Assembly: GCA_002077045.2 (NCBI GenBank)
Contig: KZ111196.1
Span: 4,127 to 68,126, forward strand
DNA from: Rachicladosporium sp. CCFEE 5018
Lineage: Eukaryota; Ascomycota; Dothideomycetes; Cladosporiales; Cladosporiaceae
Length of the DNA stretch: 64,000 nucleotides
Direction of reading: 5' to 3'
The position numbers and the translations under genes were made by a program. The notes under the pieces are model-generated. The model did not search any database and was not told the origin of the DNA. It worked only from the letters and a program-made list of their open reading frames with translations. This document shows positions 33,379 to 46,438 of this stretch, one piece after another. Every line of letters begins with the position of its first letter. The first letter of the stretch is position 1.

Positions 33379-35286
33379 TCACCAGTTCGAGTCCCTGCCA
33401 GCTCCACCGGCAACACTACCTACGGGGCCCTCTTCACCATGATCCGTCGTCCCTCTGTCCGCAGCAGCCTCTCCATTCACAGCACCGTAATTCGCCCTCT
33501 TGACTCCCTTGGCCTGTCCAGTGATATCCTGCCAAGTGGCGCCAAATCGCCTACCAGTGCTAGCTAGGAGACCCTCCTCCTCTTCTTCCCTCAGATCATC
33601 TTCAGCCTGATCTTCATCCAGCTTCGGCACGCGGAAGAGCATGACCAGAAACACGATGACGAAGATCCCTAGGAACGCGAATTGAGCCCAGAAGTTGATC
33701 AAGCCCAGGTAGGGGAAGTTGACCATGATCCTGTTCAAGAAAGTGGAGACCACGGTTGGTGTGCAGACAAGCTGTGACGCCGAGTTCTCAGCACGCTCAG
33801 AGCACGGCTTGACTGCTTTGCGGTGGTTCGTGCAGTCGGGCGCTTCATCAGGGTAGTGCGACGGCCTGTCGCAGAAAGTCTGCGGGCCATAGGTCGCGTA
33901 CTGCGGTGCAATGATCATGGTGAGTGTATAGTTCAGCCCAAGCGTGATGAGCGTCAGTAACACCGTAGCCATGAGCATTGCATTCGGCGTCGTCTTGCCC
34001 TTGCGGATCTTGAACAGGGTGATCCAGAGGAAGCGAATGCCGATCGTGGCCAGGCCAACCACAGAAGAGCTGAAGAACAGCATGGCGAGAAGGAGAAAGA
34101 GGATGTAGTCGATTGGGAAGATCTTGCTAGATTTGAGCAGAACCCAATTGATCGGGTTGAAGATCTTGGTGTGTGCGAGGAGGAAGCCGCAGCTGGACCG
34201 GCAGACGGAGTTCTTGATCTTGTCGATGCAGGTGATGAGCATCGCAGCGAACACGATCAGCGCCACAACGACGAGCAACAGCCCGCCAATGAGCTTGATC
34301 GGGCGGAAGACCGCTTCAGCCTTGATCCAGACCTTCACGAGGAAGTTCTGGCCCTCACCGCTGTTCTCAGATGCTAGACGCTGGCGGCGGACGAGTGTTC
34401 GCTCTTCACGGACCAACGCTTCAAGCTCACGGCGATCACGTGTCTCAAGTCCACCTTCTCTTCCCTCGTTACGGCCATTGAGCTGGCGCTGCCTCTCGCG
34501 ATTCTCATCGAGCTGACTGGAGGTGGTTGCTGCGAGTTGTGGGGTCGAGATGCTCGGCGCAGATTTGATGAGCGTGAGTGGCAGCAAAGCCAGGCCGGGT
34601 GCTGTGTACAGACAATATAGTACAGTGCCGACTGTGATCATGATGCCGATTGCGAAGCTCAATGCTCGTTCGCCGTCTGCGAAGTATCAGTGTCCGTGAC
34701 TTCACTATGACGCTACAATGTAGTACGTACGATTCTCGGTCAGCAGATCCTTGAAGAAATCCAAGTCGCGGTGCTCATCCCTCGCCTTCCTCGCAACCGG
34801 GATGAAGAAGCCGACCAAGAACAACACAAGAGCAAGAGCAACAAAGCCAATCGTGTACTTCATCGCACCCCAGAACCTGCTTCCAATCGTCTGTGTCCCC
34901 TCCTCGGCAGCAACTTCATCGTACTCCTCGTAGAAGAAGTATGTGAACGGTACGACGAGCAAGCATAGCACGGCGTCCAGACTGTACAAGGCATAGTACA
35001 CAATCTTGAGCTGCAGCAAGATATCATCCACGGCATCCGGTGTAGCCCAATCCTTCTTGTTGCCAAGCTTGTAGGCCGAGGTGGAGGAGACCAGTGCTAC
35101 GTCTACCGGCAGGAGCAGGACAGTAGCTAGCAAGGAGAGCACTGTTATGAAGCATACTATCGTCACACCGAGACTACGCTCGGAGGGCTTCTGGTAGATG
35201 AAGACGAAGATGCCGGAGACGAAGAACAGGATTCCGAGACAGACGGCGTAGGCGACCCAGATGAGGGAGGTGGCGATGAGACCCAT
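33379..35286 (-). CDS. LMBR1-domain membrane protein (LMBD1-like, probable cobalamin transporter family)
   Basis: Exon 1 is 35286-34731 and exon 2 is 34676-33379, with a 54-bp intron (GTACGT...CGCAG); about 617 residues. There are around nine hydrophobic segments, beginning [21 protein letters not shown] charged central loop rich in Arg, Glu and Gln (about residues 225-275) is typical of LMBR1-domain proteins. An acidic stretch precedes the C-terminus. Fungal relatives are annotated as probable lysosomal cobalamin transporters by similarity to human LMBRD1, and in fungi a vacuolar role is assumed rather than shown. No residue specific to cobalamin transport can be read from the sequence. Confidence 0.8.
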
Positions 35287-35652
35287 GCTGACGGTGGACT
35301 CGCAGCCGGTGCGAGGGGAGGTCTGGTCCTGGAGGTGTTGATGATAAAGGCATCACTTTCGCAGGCTGCCAACAGCTCTGTGAGGTGTGGCTGAAGCTCC
35401 GACCTTGAAACTGTGCCGCTATGGTGCAGCAGTGACGATGGTGAGCGGGAAGATCCGACAACGCGTGCACGAGTCAGGAGACGCGACATTTCGGAGGTTG
35501 ACATTGAATGTTCGAGCTTTCCCTAGTTCCTCGGGTACAGTTCTCCAGTCGAATTAATAGATCCCTCCGCACTGTACGGCAGCGACACAAGGAGCTTGGC
35601 AAGACTGAGCGAGGGTTGAGGAGGATGCGGGTTCCCTGCGAGAGAATACAAG
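35287..35652. other. Divergent promoter region
   Basis: These 366 bp separate the divergent LMBR1-type and CFT1 genes. Nothing else is supported. Confidence 0.45.
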
Positions 35653-38600
35653 ATGCAGTGCTATACTGAGCTCCTTCCTCCCTCGGCCGTTACCCATGCT
35701 GTAGCTCTTCCTTTCCGAACAGCCAGTGAGGAGGACCTGATCGTAGCGAAGACTTCTCTGCTCCAGGTCTACAAAGTGCGTCAATCCCCTGCGCCCATCG
35801 CACGTACAAATGGCACAAGCAATGGTCTCGATGCAAGGAAGGAGACTAGTAAGCTATGCTTAGTCGGCGAATATGCGCTCTCGGGCACAGTCCTGGCACT
35901 GCAGCGCATCAAGATTACGGCGAGCAAGTCAGGCGGGGATGCGCTGCTCATTGCTTTCGCAGCAGCGAAGCTATCGCTCGTGCAATGGGACCCGGAGAAC
36001 CACCGCATCAGTACAGTGTCGATACATTACTATGAGGGCGAGAACATCACTATGCAGCCGTTCGGGCCGGGTTTGAAAGATATTGCCAGCATACTCACCG
36101 TCGATCCGAGCTCGAGATGTGCGGCGCTCAAGTTCGGTCAGAGGCATCTCGCAATTTTACCGTTCAGACGAGCGGGCGATGAGCTGGCCGAGCCTGACGT
36201 CGATGTGGACATGGATGCACGCAAGCAATCTGCAAACCACGACCAGACGGATGGCGAAGTCACTGAGACGCCGTACAAGGCGTCATTCGTATCCGCACTC
36301 ACGCAGATTGCGCCAGAGATCACTCACCCTGTCGACTTGGCGTTCCTTTACGAGTACAGAGAACCTACGCTAGGCATACTCAGCGCTGCTACTCAACCAT
36401 CCACTGCGCTTCTTGACGCGCGAAAAGACATATTGTCGTACACCGCTGCCACGCTTGACCTCGAGCAGCGAGCATCCACTGTGCTTGTCTCGGTGCAGGG
36501 TCTACCTTCCGATCTGTGGAAGGTCGTGCCTCTGCCATTGCCCATCGGGGGCGCTCTGTTGGTGGGCAATAACGAACTTGTGCACATAGACCAGGGTGGC
36601 AAACCGCACGCGGTGGCTGTCAACGAATTTGCAAAGGCTGGGAGCAATTTCGGCATGACTGATCAGTCTTCGCTGGGATTGCGTCTCGAAGATTCCCAGG
36701 TGGCAGTGCTTGGTGGATCTGCAGGTGATGTACTGCTCGTGCTTCGGGATGGTTCGATGGTAGTGCTAAGCTTTGTCGTCCAAGGTCGTAATGTGAGCGG
36801 CATGCAGGTCGCGCTGATTGACCAGAAGGATGAAATATCCGTTCCAACTGGCCTCCCGTCCTGCATCGCAAAGTTCAAGAACGGTCAACTCTTCATAGGG
36901 AGCGATGAGAGTCACTCAACCCTCATTGACAATGACGCTGCCGTCCCTGCACTCAGCAGGAAGCGATCGCACGCGCATATGCTTGGCAAAGGCGACGACG
37001 ACGCCAGCGAAGACGAGGATCAGGGCGATGATGACCTGTACGGTGGCGCGTCCGCAGATACTCAACCATCGCAAGCCATCCAAAACGGTCGCAATGCGCA
37101 GCAAAACGCAGCCTACAAGTTCCGACGGATCGATCAGCTGCCTTGCCACGGTCCGGTGCACGCAGTGTGTTTTGGCAAGTCAGGGTCTTCTCCTGACAAG
37201 CTGCAAGCTGTCGCTACTGCTGGCCGAGGGCCAAGCAGCCATCTTGCGTTCTTGAGCAGGCAGCTGCAGCCTGTGTTGGGTCGCAAATGTATTCTCGAGA
37301 ACGCGGAGGGCATGTGGAATGTTGCCGTCAAGATAAATGACTCGAGCCGAGATGAGACGGGCGCGATGAGGTCAACAGACGTGCTGTTCATCTTCGACGG
37401 TAGCTGCACAAAGGCTTACGATCGCGCGGTGTCGGAAGACGCAACTTCGACCGAAGTGAGCTACATCGAGCGTCAAGACACCGACTTCGAAGGCGATGGG
37501 GAGACGGTGGACATTGGCGTACTCGCAAACAGCAGCCGCATCGTGCAATGCCGTCAGACCGAGATCCGAGCCTACGACGCCAATCTCAGTCTGACGGGCA
37601 TTGTGCCGATGCTCGATGAGGCCACCGACGCCGAGCTCGCGATCGTCGCTACATCATTTTGCGACCCGTACCTCTTGTTGTTGCGAGATGACAGCAGTGT
37701 GCAGGTTCTGCAAGCCGATAAGAACGGCGATATCGAACCCATCGAAACTGGTGACAGTGAGATCAACATGCACAAATGGCTCAGTGGCTGTCTGTATAAC
37801 GGCAAGCTCACTGAACGCGAGCCGACTGCTTTCCTGCTTCGCGATGATGGGAGTCTGCACGCCTACTCACTTCCCGACTTCGAGCTGATATACTCTGCGT
37901 TGAACACGCCTCATCTGCCGCCCGTGCTGTACGGTGACGCAAGCAAACGACGTCTTGGAGCGAAGGACACCCTAACGGAGGTTGTGGTCGCGGACGTGGG
38001 ACCGACAGATTATGCTGAGCCATACCTCGTGCTGCGCAGCGCGAGCGACATGCTGACGATCTACGAACCCTTTCATCATCCTGTGCCTGATCATTCGGCG
38101 AAGTGGCATGACGATCTGAGGTTTCGAAAGGTGCCCAACGCATTCATGTCGAAGTATGAGGAGCCGCTGCCGGGTGAAGCTGAACGTGCGACATTCCTCC
38201 GCCCTCTCGACATCGCTGGCTACAAAGCAATCCTGGTGCCTGGTCACACGCCGAACTTGTTGACACGACATGCGTACTGCTTGCCCAAGGTCATCTCGCT
38301 ACAGGTAGCGAAGTGCAGAGCACTCACTACTCGGCTGACAAATGATGGCAAGCAAGGGTTGGTAGTTCTGCAACAAGACGGCACACTGCAGGAGTGTACG
38401 CTGCCAGATGATATTGATTTCGGCAGTGGCTGGGTTATCCAGAGACTTGCCCTGGGTGACCTCGATGAGGAAGTCTGCCACATAGCGTTCCACGAGGAGC
38501 GCAACATGTATGTGGTCACAACATGCCGGCCTGTCGATTTCGTCTTCACCGACGACGAGGGCCGGCATCATGACCAAGATGGTAAGTGCTATGCCTCCCT

Positions 38601-40001
38601 TCTAGTCCTGCACATGCATGCTTTCACCCACAACGCACCACGAGCATATACGTCCGCCTTCTCCGCTCTACCATGGAGCGACGTCTATAGTTGTTGCAAG
38701 AGCGAAACTTCTCAGTCATTATGCCTGCCTTTCACCATCATGTTGGCTCGAGCTTCAGATCAGAGGGGACATTCAGTTCACTGTGCGCGTATATGGTAGT
38801 TCAGACCACTTGCTAACATGGTATAGACATCTCCCTCCGACCTCAAGTCTCCCAATATTCCCTTCACCTCCTCTCAGCCACGACTCACCGACTGATCCAC
38901 TCACTCTCACTTCCTTATGCTGAAGCAGTCTTGAGCATGAAAGTCATGCCGCTTGAAGCCTCCGAGCTCACTCACGAGAACAAGCCGTTCATCGTCATCG
39001 GCTCCGCACAACAACGCGGCGAAGACAGCCAGGCCAAGGGCGCTGTCTCGGTGTTCGACATCTTAGACGTCGTGCCCGATCCTGAAGCTACGGAGTCAGG
39101 CCTCCACCTCCATCTTGTCGCACGTGAAGAGCCTCGTGGGGCTGTCACGGCCGTCGAAAACTTCGCCGGCGGATTGATAGGCACAGCTCAGGGTCAGAAG
39201 ATCATGATTCGCGGCTTGAAAGAAGACGGATCCTGCCTGCCCGTTGCGTTTCTCGACGCACAGTGTCAGATGGTGACGCTGAAGACTCTCGGCTCCACTG
39301 GTTTCTGGTTGGCAGGCGACATTTGGAAAGGCATCTGGTTTGGCGGGTTCACAGAAGAGCCTTTCAAACTCACTGTCTTGGGCAAGAGTCGTTCGAAGAT
39401 GGAAGTCGTGTGTGCTGAGTTCTTGCCCGCGACCGGAGATCTCTACGTCTTGGTCGTAGACACGGACATGGATCTTCACGTCTTGCAGTATGATCCTGAA
39501 AATCCCAAGTCTCTTTCGGGTATGCGGTTGCTGCACCGCTCGACATTTCATCTTGGACATTGGCCAACGAGCATGACGCTTGTGCCTTCGACGCTCTCTC
39601 CCTTTGCCGAACAAACGCCGCTTACGAATGGCCACTCCCATGCCGAAGGCGACGTCCCTGCTCCTCCATCTCCACTTCTGCAAATACTCATCACCACGCA
39701 ATCCGGCGCCCTTGGTCTCATTACGCCGCTCGACGAGCCAACGTACCGCCGCCTGGCAGCGCTGGAGTCTCACTTGACTTCCATCCTCGAGCATGCGGCA
39801 GGTCTAAATCCGAGAGACTATCGTGCGATTGACAGTGAAGGGTTCGGAGCTAGAGGCGTGATCGACGGAGGTATAGTGCAGAGAGTCTGGGAGCTGGGGA
39901 CTGCACGTCGGAGTGAAGTGATCGGCAGGGCTGGGGGAGATGAGTGGGGTTTGCGGAGCGATCTGGAGATCATTGGTGGTGGAGGCTTGGGGTGGTTGTA
40001 A
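35653..40001 (+). CDS. CFT1: Cleavage and polyadenylation factor subunit CFT1/CPSF160
   Basis: Exons are 35653-38581 and 38827-40001, with an intron of 245 bp (GTAAGT...TATAG), long for this window; 1367 residues, the usual size. CFT1 is the scaffold of the pre-mRNA cleavage and polyadenylation complex and binds near the AAUAAA signal. The start MQCYTELLPPSAVTHAVALP is characteristic, as are FGPGLKDIASILTVDPSSRC, LAFLYEYREPTLGIL and C-terminal segments such as FWLAGDIWKGIWFGGFTEEP. An acidic insert near residues 445-465 is typical of fungal members. The splice joins HDQD to ISLRPQVSQYSLHLL in frame. Nuclear. Confidence 0.93.
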
Positions 40002-40166
40002 GATATGTATCTGTATAAAGGTGTGTGACCTCCCTGCCTTCGTCATGTATCCTACATTAGTGAGCAAGCATTTGGCCAGTGACGTTGCTGCCCATGCTCC
40101 GTCACCTGAGCGTCTCGGCGATGCCTAGCTCTAGCTCCACACCTCAAGCCATCGCCCACGCTACGA

Positions 40167-40868
40167 CTATGGGCACTCGCTCACGAGATCCACCTCCTTG
40201 CAAATCGGCCCATACTCTGCCGTGGCTCCCCAGCCATAGTGCACCACGACGTCTTCATCGCTCACACCGTCTAAGTTGGTATGATCACACACTGCCCGTC
40301 AGTCAGCACGCTCACTCTCTTTCTCCCGCGGAGGTCAAGCAAACATACCGAAGAATTTCTCCTTCTTGCATACCTGGCCCCCATCGTTCGAAGTCCCCCA
40401 GGCTGGACACCCAGCATACGCCACAACTTTCTTGCCTGCCATGCCGCACTCCCCAGCGTCGCCATACTTCGCCACCAAGCTGATCGTACGGCTGCCACAC
40501 CCGTTTGTTGGCACAGGAGCGATCGTCTCTGGACTCCACAACGCTTCGACCGGGAGATTCAGTCCCTTCTCCGTCGCCTGCGAACCGTTCCAGAACAGAA
40601 GTGCGGCGTCTGTGTTCCAGGAGGGGGCTGTGAAGGCTACGGAGGCGGAGGAGACATCCGAGGTGAGTAGAGCGTAGGGCGAGGGGTTAAAGGCATTGAG
40701 GTAGCCTAGTGTTGTGTTTGTGAGGGTCCCTTCGAGGCGGAGGATGTAGGGGGCGGTGGCTTAGCGAGTTTGGTTCGGGTAGTAGGAGCAGTCTTGCTGG
40801 CGGGTCTGCAGGCTGGGGAGGGCAAGGATGAGGGGAAGGAAGGTGGCGAGTACTGTGAGAGGTAGCAT
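40167..40868 (-). pseudogene. Small secreted cysteine-containing protein with internal stop
   Basis: Exon 1 is 40868-40349 and exon 2 is 40270-40167, joined by an intron with GTATGT donor and CTTAG acceptor; 207 codons. The N-terminus is a clear signal peptide (MLPLTVLATFLPLILALPSL) followed by QTRQQDCSYYPNQTR. A TAA at 40763-40761 (codon 36) then interrupts the frame. Coding resumes immediately as ATAPYILRLEGTLTNTTL, with Asn-glycosylation sequons and Cys residues, to the end ATAEYGPICKEVDLVSECP. Frame, intron and C-terminus stay coherent across 170 codons, so this looks like one recent nonsense mutation (CAA to TAA would suffice) or a sequence error. I do not recognise the family. It converges on CFT1. 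Confidence 0.65.
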
Positions 40869-42113
40869 GGTAGCGGCGTTGGTGAGGTTCGCTTGAACGA
40901 TTGTGAGAGGAGGGGGTGAAGTGAAGAAGTCTAAAATGGAGAATAATCGTAGAAAATGCGTGCTGAAATGTCGCCTGCCTTGTCCGCCTCAAACTGAAGT
41001 AGCGATGCGTTACTGTGTGGCAGGAACGATTCGCCTGCGTTCAGACCTCAACCCTTTGCCGATCACCACTTCACCAATGTCTTACCTTTCGTCAACAATG
41101 ATGGCATAGTGGGTTTGGCACCCCTTGATGCAGGTCCTGTGGAGCGTGAAACCGAAAATCGTTGGACGTTTCGGAGTGTCTGCATTGCTGAACCCGAACC
41201 TGTGGGACATGAGCGCGGATGATCAGCACATGCGAATAGCTGACCGGTGGAAGTTCGATCTAATTGGCTTGCGAGCAGGTTGGCTATACGACTGGCCACC
41301 TCAGCACGACGTCGCCTGGCGTTATGCAGACAAGGACTCTCGCACAAGGCATGTAGCACAACGCCGGAGTTCTTACGGATCGATCCCCGCGGTCTTCAAG
41401 ACGTAGTGCACAACGTGGACTGCCAACACAACAGCCCTGAGAGCCCACAATCGAGCTATCCAGCACTGGGCATCGATCGAGCAGGCCCGTCACGTTCTTA
41501 GGAAGTCGCGTGACCGACGAGAGCAGGCAGTCTGCGAACCGAGTCCAGGCTTGGGATCAATATAGAAACCCGTCTCCGGATGGTTACCGAAATCCCAGCT
41601 GCATCGCCCGTTGCATCGCCAAACGCACTTCCACGTGTGGCGGTGTCCGTGCCTCAGCCGCGTCAGCATGGCAAGCGCCACGCCAGTCAATCGCGGGGCA
41701 ATGATGAGACATGGAGCGCGAACAACCGCAGTTATCAAGCGCTGGTGGTCGAGAAGTGAAGAGCTGAAGATATGTAATCGGCATCGAGTAGGCCGGCGGC
41801 AGGATTCGCGAGGCGGTGCTGCCACCCGCAGCCGGCACCAATGAGGTCACCAGCTGACCTCGCAAGCTCCCTCCACCTCCGCATAGGCATGCCGAGCCTT
41901 CCACCTACATGCGACACATGACTTGTGCCCGCCTTCTCTTTATCGTTAGAAGTAGGTATTAGTGATCCGAGACTACCCTGACTCTGCCGTACTCGTTCTC
42001 TTGCTGCTCTTGACCTCTGTACACTACTAGCGACATCACCTGCAGAACCTCAAGTTCTGACCGAGTGCGCGCCTCGAAGCCGATGCCCCCTTCCGAATGG
42101 GGACGTCAGCGAG
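40869..42113. other. Long intergenic region
   Basis: In this 1.25 kb I find no convincing gene on either strand. The frames are short, arginine-rich and mutually overlapping. No tandem repeat or RNA gene is seen. Confidence 0.45.
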
Positions 42114-43915
42114 ATGACCCTCACGCCAAAAACCACAGATGAGGACAAACGTCGCGACTCCAAGCGTGACGATGCGCACTTAGGTACATCCCCTTCATTC
42201 CACTTCACTGCATACTCTACACATCCCGGTCAACTACTATCAGTTGCAAGGCACAACTCCACAAGACTAATGCAGGACTGTACAGACGGCTTTGGCCCAC
42301 TCCCCGTGGCGCTTGAGACTGAGCTACGGAAGCTAGAGCAAGCGTTCACTGTCGACACTGCCAAGCTGAAGGAGATTAGTCTGCATTTCGAGAACGAGTT
42401 GAGGAAGGGGCTCTCGCGAGTGTCGAGATGCCTATTACCGAGTCCGCCGTCGAGTCCACACTCGGACGAGTCGGACTCGGAGGACTATTTTGGTGAGTTG
42501 ACATTGCGTGGTGTTCATGCGCATGTGCATATGCGGTGATGGCAACACTTTGACTCACAGGCAATACAGGCTTTCAGACCGAGGAGGGCAACCTACCCAT
42601 GAACCCGACTTGGGTACTCGGATGGCCGTCTGGACGCGAGACTGGCGAGTACCTAACTCTCGATCTCGGAGGCACCAAGTTGCGAATCTGCTGGGTCACA
42701 CTTAGCGATCGCAACAACGAGCCCATCGTCGATCAGGAAATCTATCAGATCCCCGAGCATTACAAAGCTGGCGAGGCCGAGCAGCTATGGAGCTTCTTAG
42801 CCAACTCCATCGCCGACTTTGTCCAGGATCGTGAGCTCGAACCTGATGAAGGTACTGTTTTGCCATTGGGCTTCACGTTTTCCTACCCCGCCGTGCAGGA
42901 GTACATCGACCATGGCGTCCTTCACACATGGACAAAGGGCTGGGACATCAAGGGCGTCGAGGGTCACGATGTTGCTGGTCAGCTCCGACAAGCCATCAGA
43001 CGGAAGGGCCTGCCCATCGACATCGTCGCGCTGATGAATGATACAACAGGTGCGATGATCGCATCCGCTTATCACGATCCGGAAACTATCATTGGCGCTA
43101 TAACTGGTCCGGGCTGCAATGCCTGCTATATGGAAAACTGCGGCTCTATCTCCAAGCTCGATGGTCATAGCCTACCCGCCAATCTACCAATGGCGATCAA
43201 TTGCGAGTACGGTGCATTCGACAACGAGCACCTCGTCCTCCCTCGCACAGAATACGACGTTGCGATCGACGAAGAGTCGCCTCGACCTGGGGAACAGGCT
43301 TTCGAGAAGATGAGCGCGGGCATGTACTGCAGCGAAATCTTCCGGCAGATCGTACTGGATCTCTGGACACGGAAGCTGGTCTTCAAGGGCCAGAGCGCGA
43401 CGAAACTGAAGGTACCATACGTTCTCGACATTGACTTTATGTTTGATCTCGAGGAAGACTTTTCGCACAAGTTGTCGAAGACAAGAACGCTACTGAGGAG
43501 CGTTCTGCAGCTTGATGCCATCGACGCCGAGCTGCTATTCTGTCGCCACATCGTCGAGATAATCAATACAAGATCGACCAGATTGTCGACCTGTGGGGTG
43601 TCTGCCATCTGCCGTAAGAAGGATATCAAGAGTGGGCATGTAGCTGCTGATGCTGTCATGGCGAGCCGTCCTCGTCTGAAGGCACGATGGGCGCAGGCGC
43701 TCGGAGAAGTCTTGGACTGGCCGCAGGACAGAGAGCACGATCCGTGAGTACCACCTGGCGTCACATCTGAGGAGACGAGCTGTTTGGCTGACACGAAGAG
43801 CAGGATCATAATGACTGTCGCCCGGGATGGATCTGGGGTCGGCGCGGCTGTGATCAGCGCGATGACACTACAGCGTATCGCTGATGGCGATTTGACCGGC
43901 GTGAAGCAGAAGTAA
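42114..43915 (+). CDS. Atypical hexokinase-family protein
   Basis: The likely exons are 42114-42183, 42286-42492, 42561-43743 and 43804-43915 (about 523 residues). The first intron is stop-free and its removal is the least certain. Hexokinase hallmarks are present: FTVDTAKLKEIS, MNPTWVLGWPSGRETG, phosphate-1 LDLGGTKLRI, sugar-binding LGFTFSYPA, catalytic Asp in ALMNDTTGA, and adenosine-site GSGVGAAVISA. Several sites are altered: the usual FGTGTNA is TGPGCNA, INxEWGAF is INCEYGAF, and NPGxQ is RPGEQ. About 30 extra Ser-rich residues precede GNLPMNP. Fungi have regulatory hexokinase relatives (Aspergillus HxkC and XprF/HxkD) with such drift, so this may be a regulator rather than a glycolytic enzyme. 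That is inference. Confidence 0.78.
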
Positions 43916-44536
43916 GCTGCTGACGACCTGCTTTACGATTGAAGATTCCATTTGGGGGATGAGGAGCACTGTGTATCTCTGGCCGTCAAATGTATGTATC
44001 AGGGATCAAGTCGGGTGCCTGCACTGCTGGGCTACCAAAAGCATGTTGATTTCGATATTACTATTGAGGACCATACAACACATCTTCGAGTATGGGTGGT
44101 CTCAATTAATCTCGATCATCTATGTACATTCTCTGTGAAATGCATGTTTCCAACTTAGCCAGCGCATAACAATTTGGGCTCTCCAAATGGCTGAACGATC
44201 GACAGTGCTCGCATGTTATTGCTCGTGGAATGTATACACCGCATTATCGTTCTGTAAGAATGAATGTTGGTACTGGCAATGTACGAGCATTTGGACCAGC
44301 GGAGACAGCCTCAAGCAGTGGGATCTTGGGGAAGGTGGATCGAGCGGACATTCTCAGAACCTCGGGCACTCAAAGAGCTCGACGTCTTTATTGCCGGGTG
44401 TGGCCATGTGCATGACGGATGTGCACTCCCGCGAACTGAGGTGCTGGAGCTCTCCAATGCAGTCGCTTCAATTATTGTAAGTGACATCTCTCACATTCCT
44501 TGCCAACGCCACTGGTCAGGAAGTAGCACCCAGACA
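43916..44536. other. Intergenic region
   Basis: These 621 bp lie upstream of the aldehyde dehydrogenase gene. An open frame continues upstream of its ATG but shows no conserved sequence, so it is treated as leader. Confidence 0.45.
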
Positions 44537-46302
44537 ATGGCCGCAAGACGAGCACTCTCATCGAGAGCACTGCACAGCCTATCACACCGAACAGCAGCAC
44601 CCACAGTCCGAATAGCCAGGATGCCTCAGTCTGCTTCATCCAGCAAAGTCGCCCTCCGCCGCTTGCATGCCACAACCTCGCAACTTCAGGCCTCTGCGCA
44701 ACTGGCTACGACTTCAACCTCCTACCCCACCACCCATGAAGTCCCGGAGGTCATCAACACTCACAATTTCATCGACAACAAGTTCATCCCCTCCAAAACC
44801 TCACAATGGATTGATCTCCACGATCCCGCAACAAATAACCTGGTGACAAGAGTGCCGCAGTCTACATCCGAAGAGCTTACAGCCGCCGTAGACTCCGCCG
44901 AGAAAGCGTTTCCAGCATGGAAGGCCACGAGTGTCCTTCACAGACAGGGCATTATGTTCAAGTACGTCGCGCTCATCCGCGAGAACTGGGATCGACTGGC
45001 TGCGAGCATCACGTTGGAGCAAGGCAAGACATTCGCCGATGCAAGGGGAGATGTCCTTCGAGGTCTTCAAGTCGCCGAGACGGCTTGCGGCATCACTACG
45101 CAAATCACAGGAGAGGTGCTGGAAGTTGCCAAGGATATGGAGACAAGGTCGTACCGTGAGCCGCTCGGTGTGGTGGCTGCGATTTGCCCGTTCAACTTCC
45201 CCGCCATGATTCCGCTCTGGACCATTCCCATTGCGACGGTGACGGGGAATACGTGTGTCATCAAGCCGAGCGAGCGAGATCCCGGCGCTACGATGATCCT
45301 GGCTGAGCTTGCTGCGCAAGCCGGCTTTCCAGAGGGTGTGATCAACATTGTGCATGGCGCGGCGAAGACCGTAGACTTCATCCTCGATGAGCCGAGGATC
45401 AAGGCTATAAGCTTCGTGGGCTCGAACAAGGCGGGAGAGTACATCTACTCCCGTGGGTCGGCAAATGGCAAGAGAGTGCAAGCCAATTTGGGCGCGAAGA
45501 ACCATTGCGCCGTGCTGCCAGATTGCAACAAGAACCACGCCCTGAACGCGATCGCAGGCGCAGCTTTCGGCGCTGCAGGACAGCGATGCATGGCTTTGAG
45601 CACGCTGGTACTTGTTGGCGAGACGAAGGAATGGGCGCCGCAAATTGCTGAGCGTGCGAAGGCGCTGAGCATGAATGGTGGGTTCGAAAAGGGAGCAGAT
45701 CTCGGACCAGTCATCTCGCCACAGGCAAAGGAGAGGATTGAGGGATTGATCGCTAGTGCTGAGAAGGAGGGCGCGACGATCCTCTTGGATGGACGTGGGC
45801 AGAAGCCGGAGAAGTACCCCAATGGCAACTGGGTGAGTTGATGTTCACATGATGTCCAAGATTGTAGTCCACTGACAACATCCAGGTTGGCCCAACGATC
45901 ATCGCAAACGTAACGCCTGATATGACATGCTACAAAGAGGAGATCTTCGGTCCTGTCCTCGTCTGCCTGAATGTCCCTACGCTGGACGATGCCATTGCTC
46001 TCATCAACAAGAACGAATACGGCAACGGCGTCGCCTGCTTCACAACCAACGGCGCAACCGCTACGAGATTCCAGAAGGAGGTCGAGGCTGGGCAAGTTGG
46101 AATCAATGTGCCAATTCCTGTGCCATTGCCGATGTTCAGCTTCACGGGCAACAAGAAGAGTGTCGCTGGTGGAGGTGCGAATACATTCTACGGCAAGCCG
46201 GGAATCCAGTTCTACACGCAGCAGAAGACTGTGACGAGTTTCTGGAGTGGCGCGGATGCAGGGAGTAGCAAGGCGAGTGTAAATATGCCGACGCAGTCGT
46301 AA
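44537..46302 (+). CDS. Methylmalonate-semialdehyde dehydrogenase (mitochondrial)
   Basis: Exons are 44537-45832 and 45886-46302, with a 53-bp intron (GTGAGT...TCCAG); 570 residues. The enzyme (ALDH6 type) oxidises malonate and methylmalonate semialdehydes to acetyl- or propionyl-CoA in valine and pyrimidine catabolism. The first 50 residues are rich in Arg, Ser and Ala without acids ([20 protein letters not shown]), a mitochondrial presequence. Family features include [20 protein letters not shown], the Rossmann stretch [15 protein letters not shown], the catalytic Cys in [10 protein letters not shown], the EIFGPVL motif, and [20 protein letters not shown], which is diagnostic for this ALDH class. 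The ATG at 44537 is chosen because the presequence begins there. Confidence 0.93.
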
Positions 46303-46438
46303 GGGTGACTATGTATAACGGAACTTGAACTCTCTGTATACTGTTTACCTACGTCTATTTCCCATGAATCTCAGGTGCCGTTCGCGCGACCTACAGCTAC
46401 TGAACGCAGCGCAGCCGTGGTGATCACGGTCGTCCGAA

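Noticed and set aside
33385..33405. AGTTCGAGTCCC, resembling a tRNA B-box
   Set aside because: It lies in the coding end of the LMBR1-type gene, and no A-box or cloverleaf can be drawn around it.
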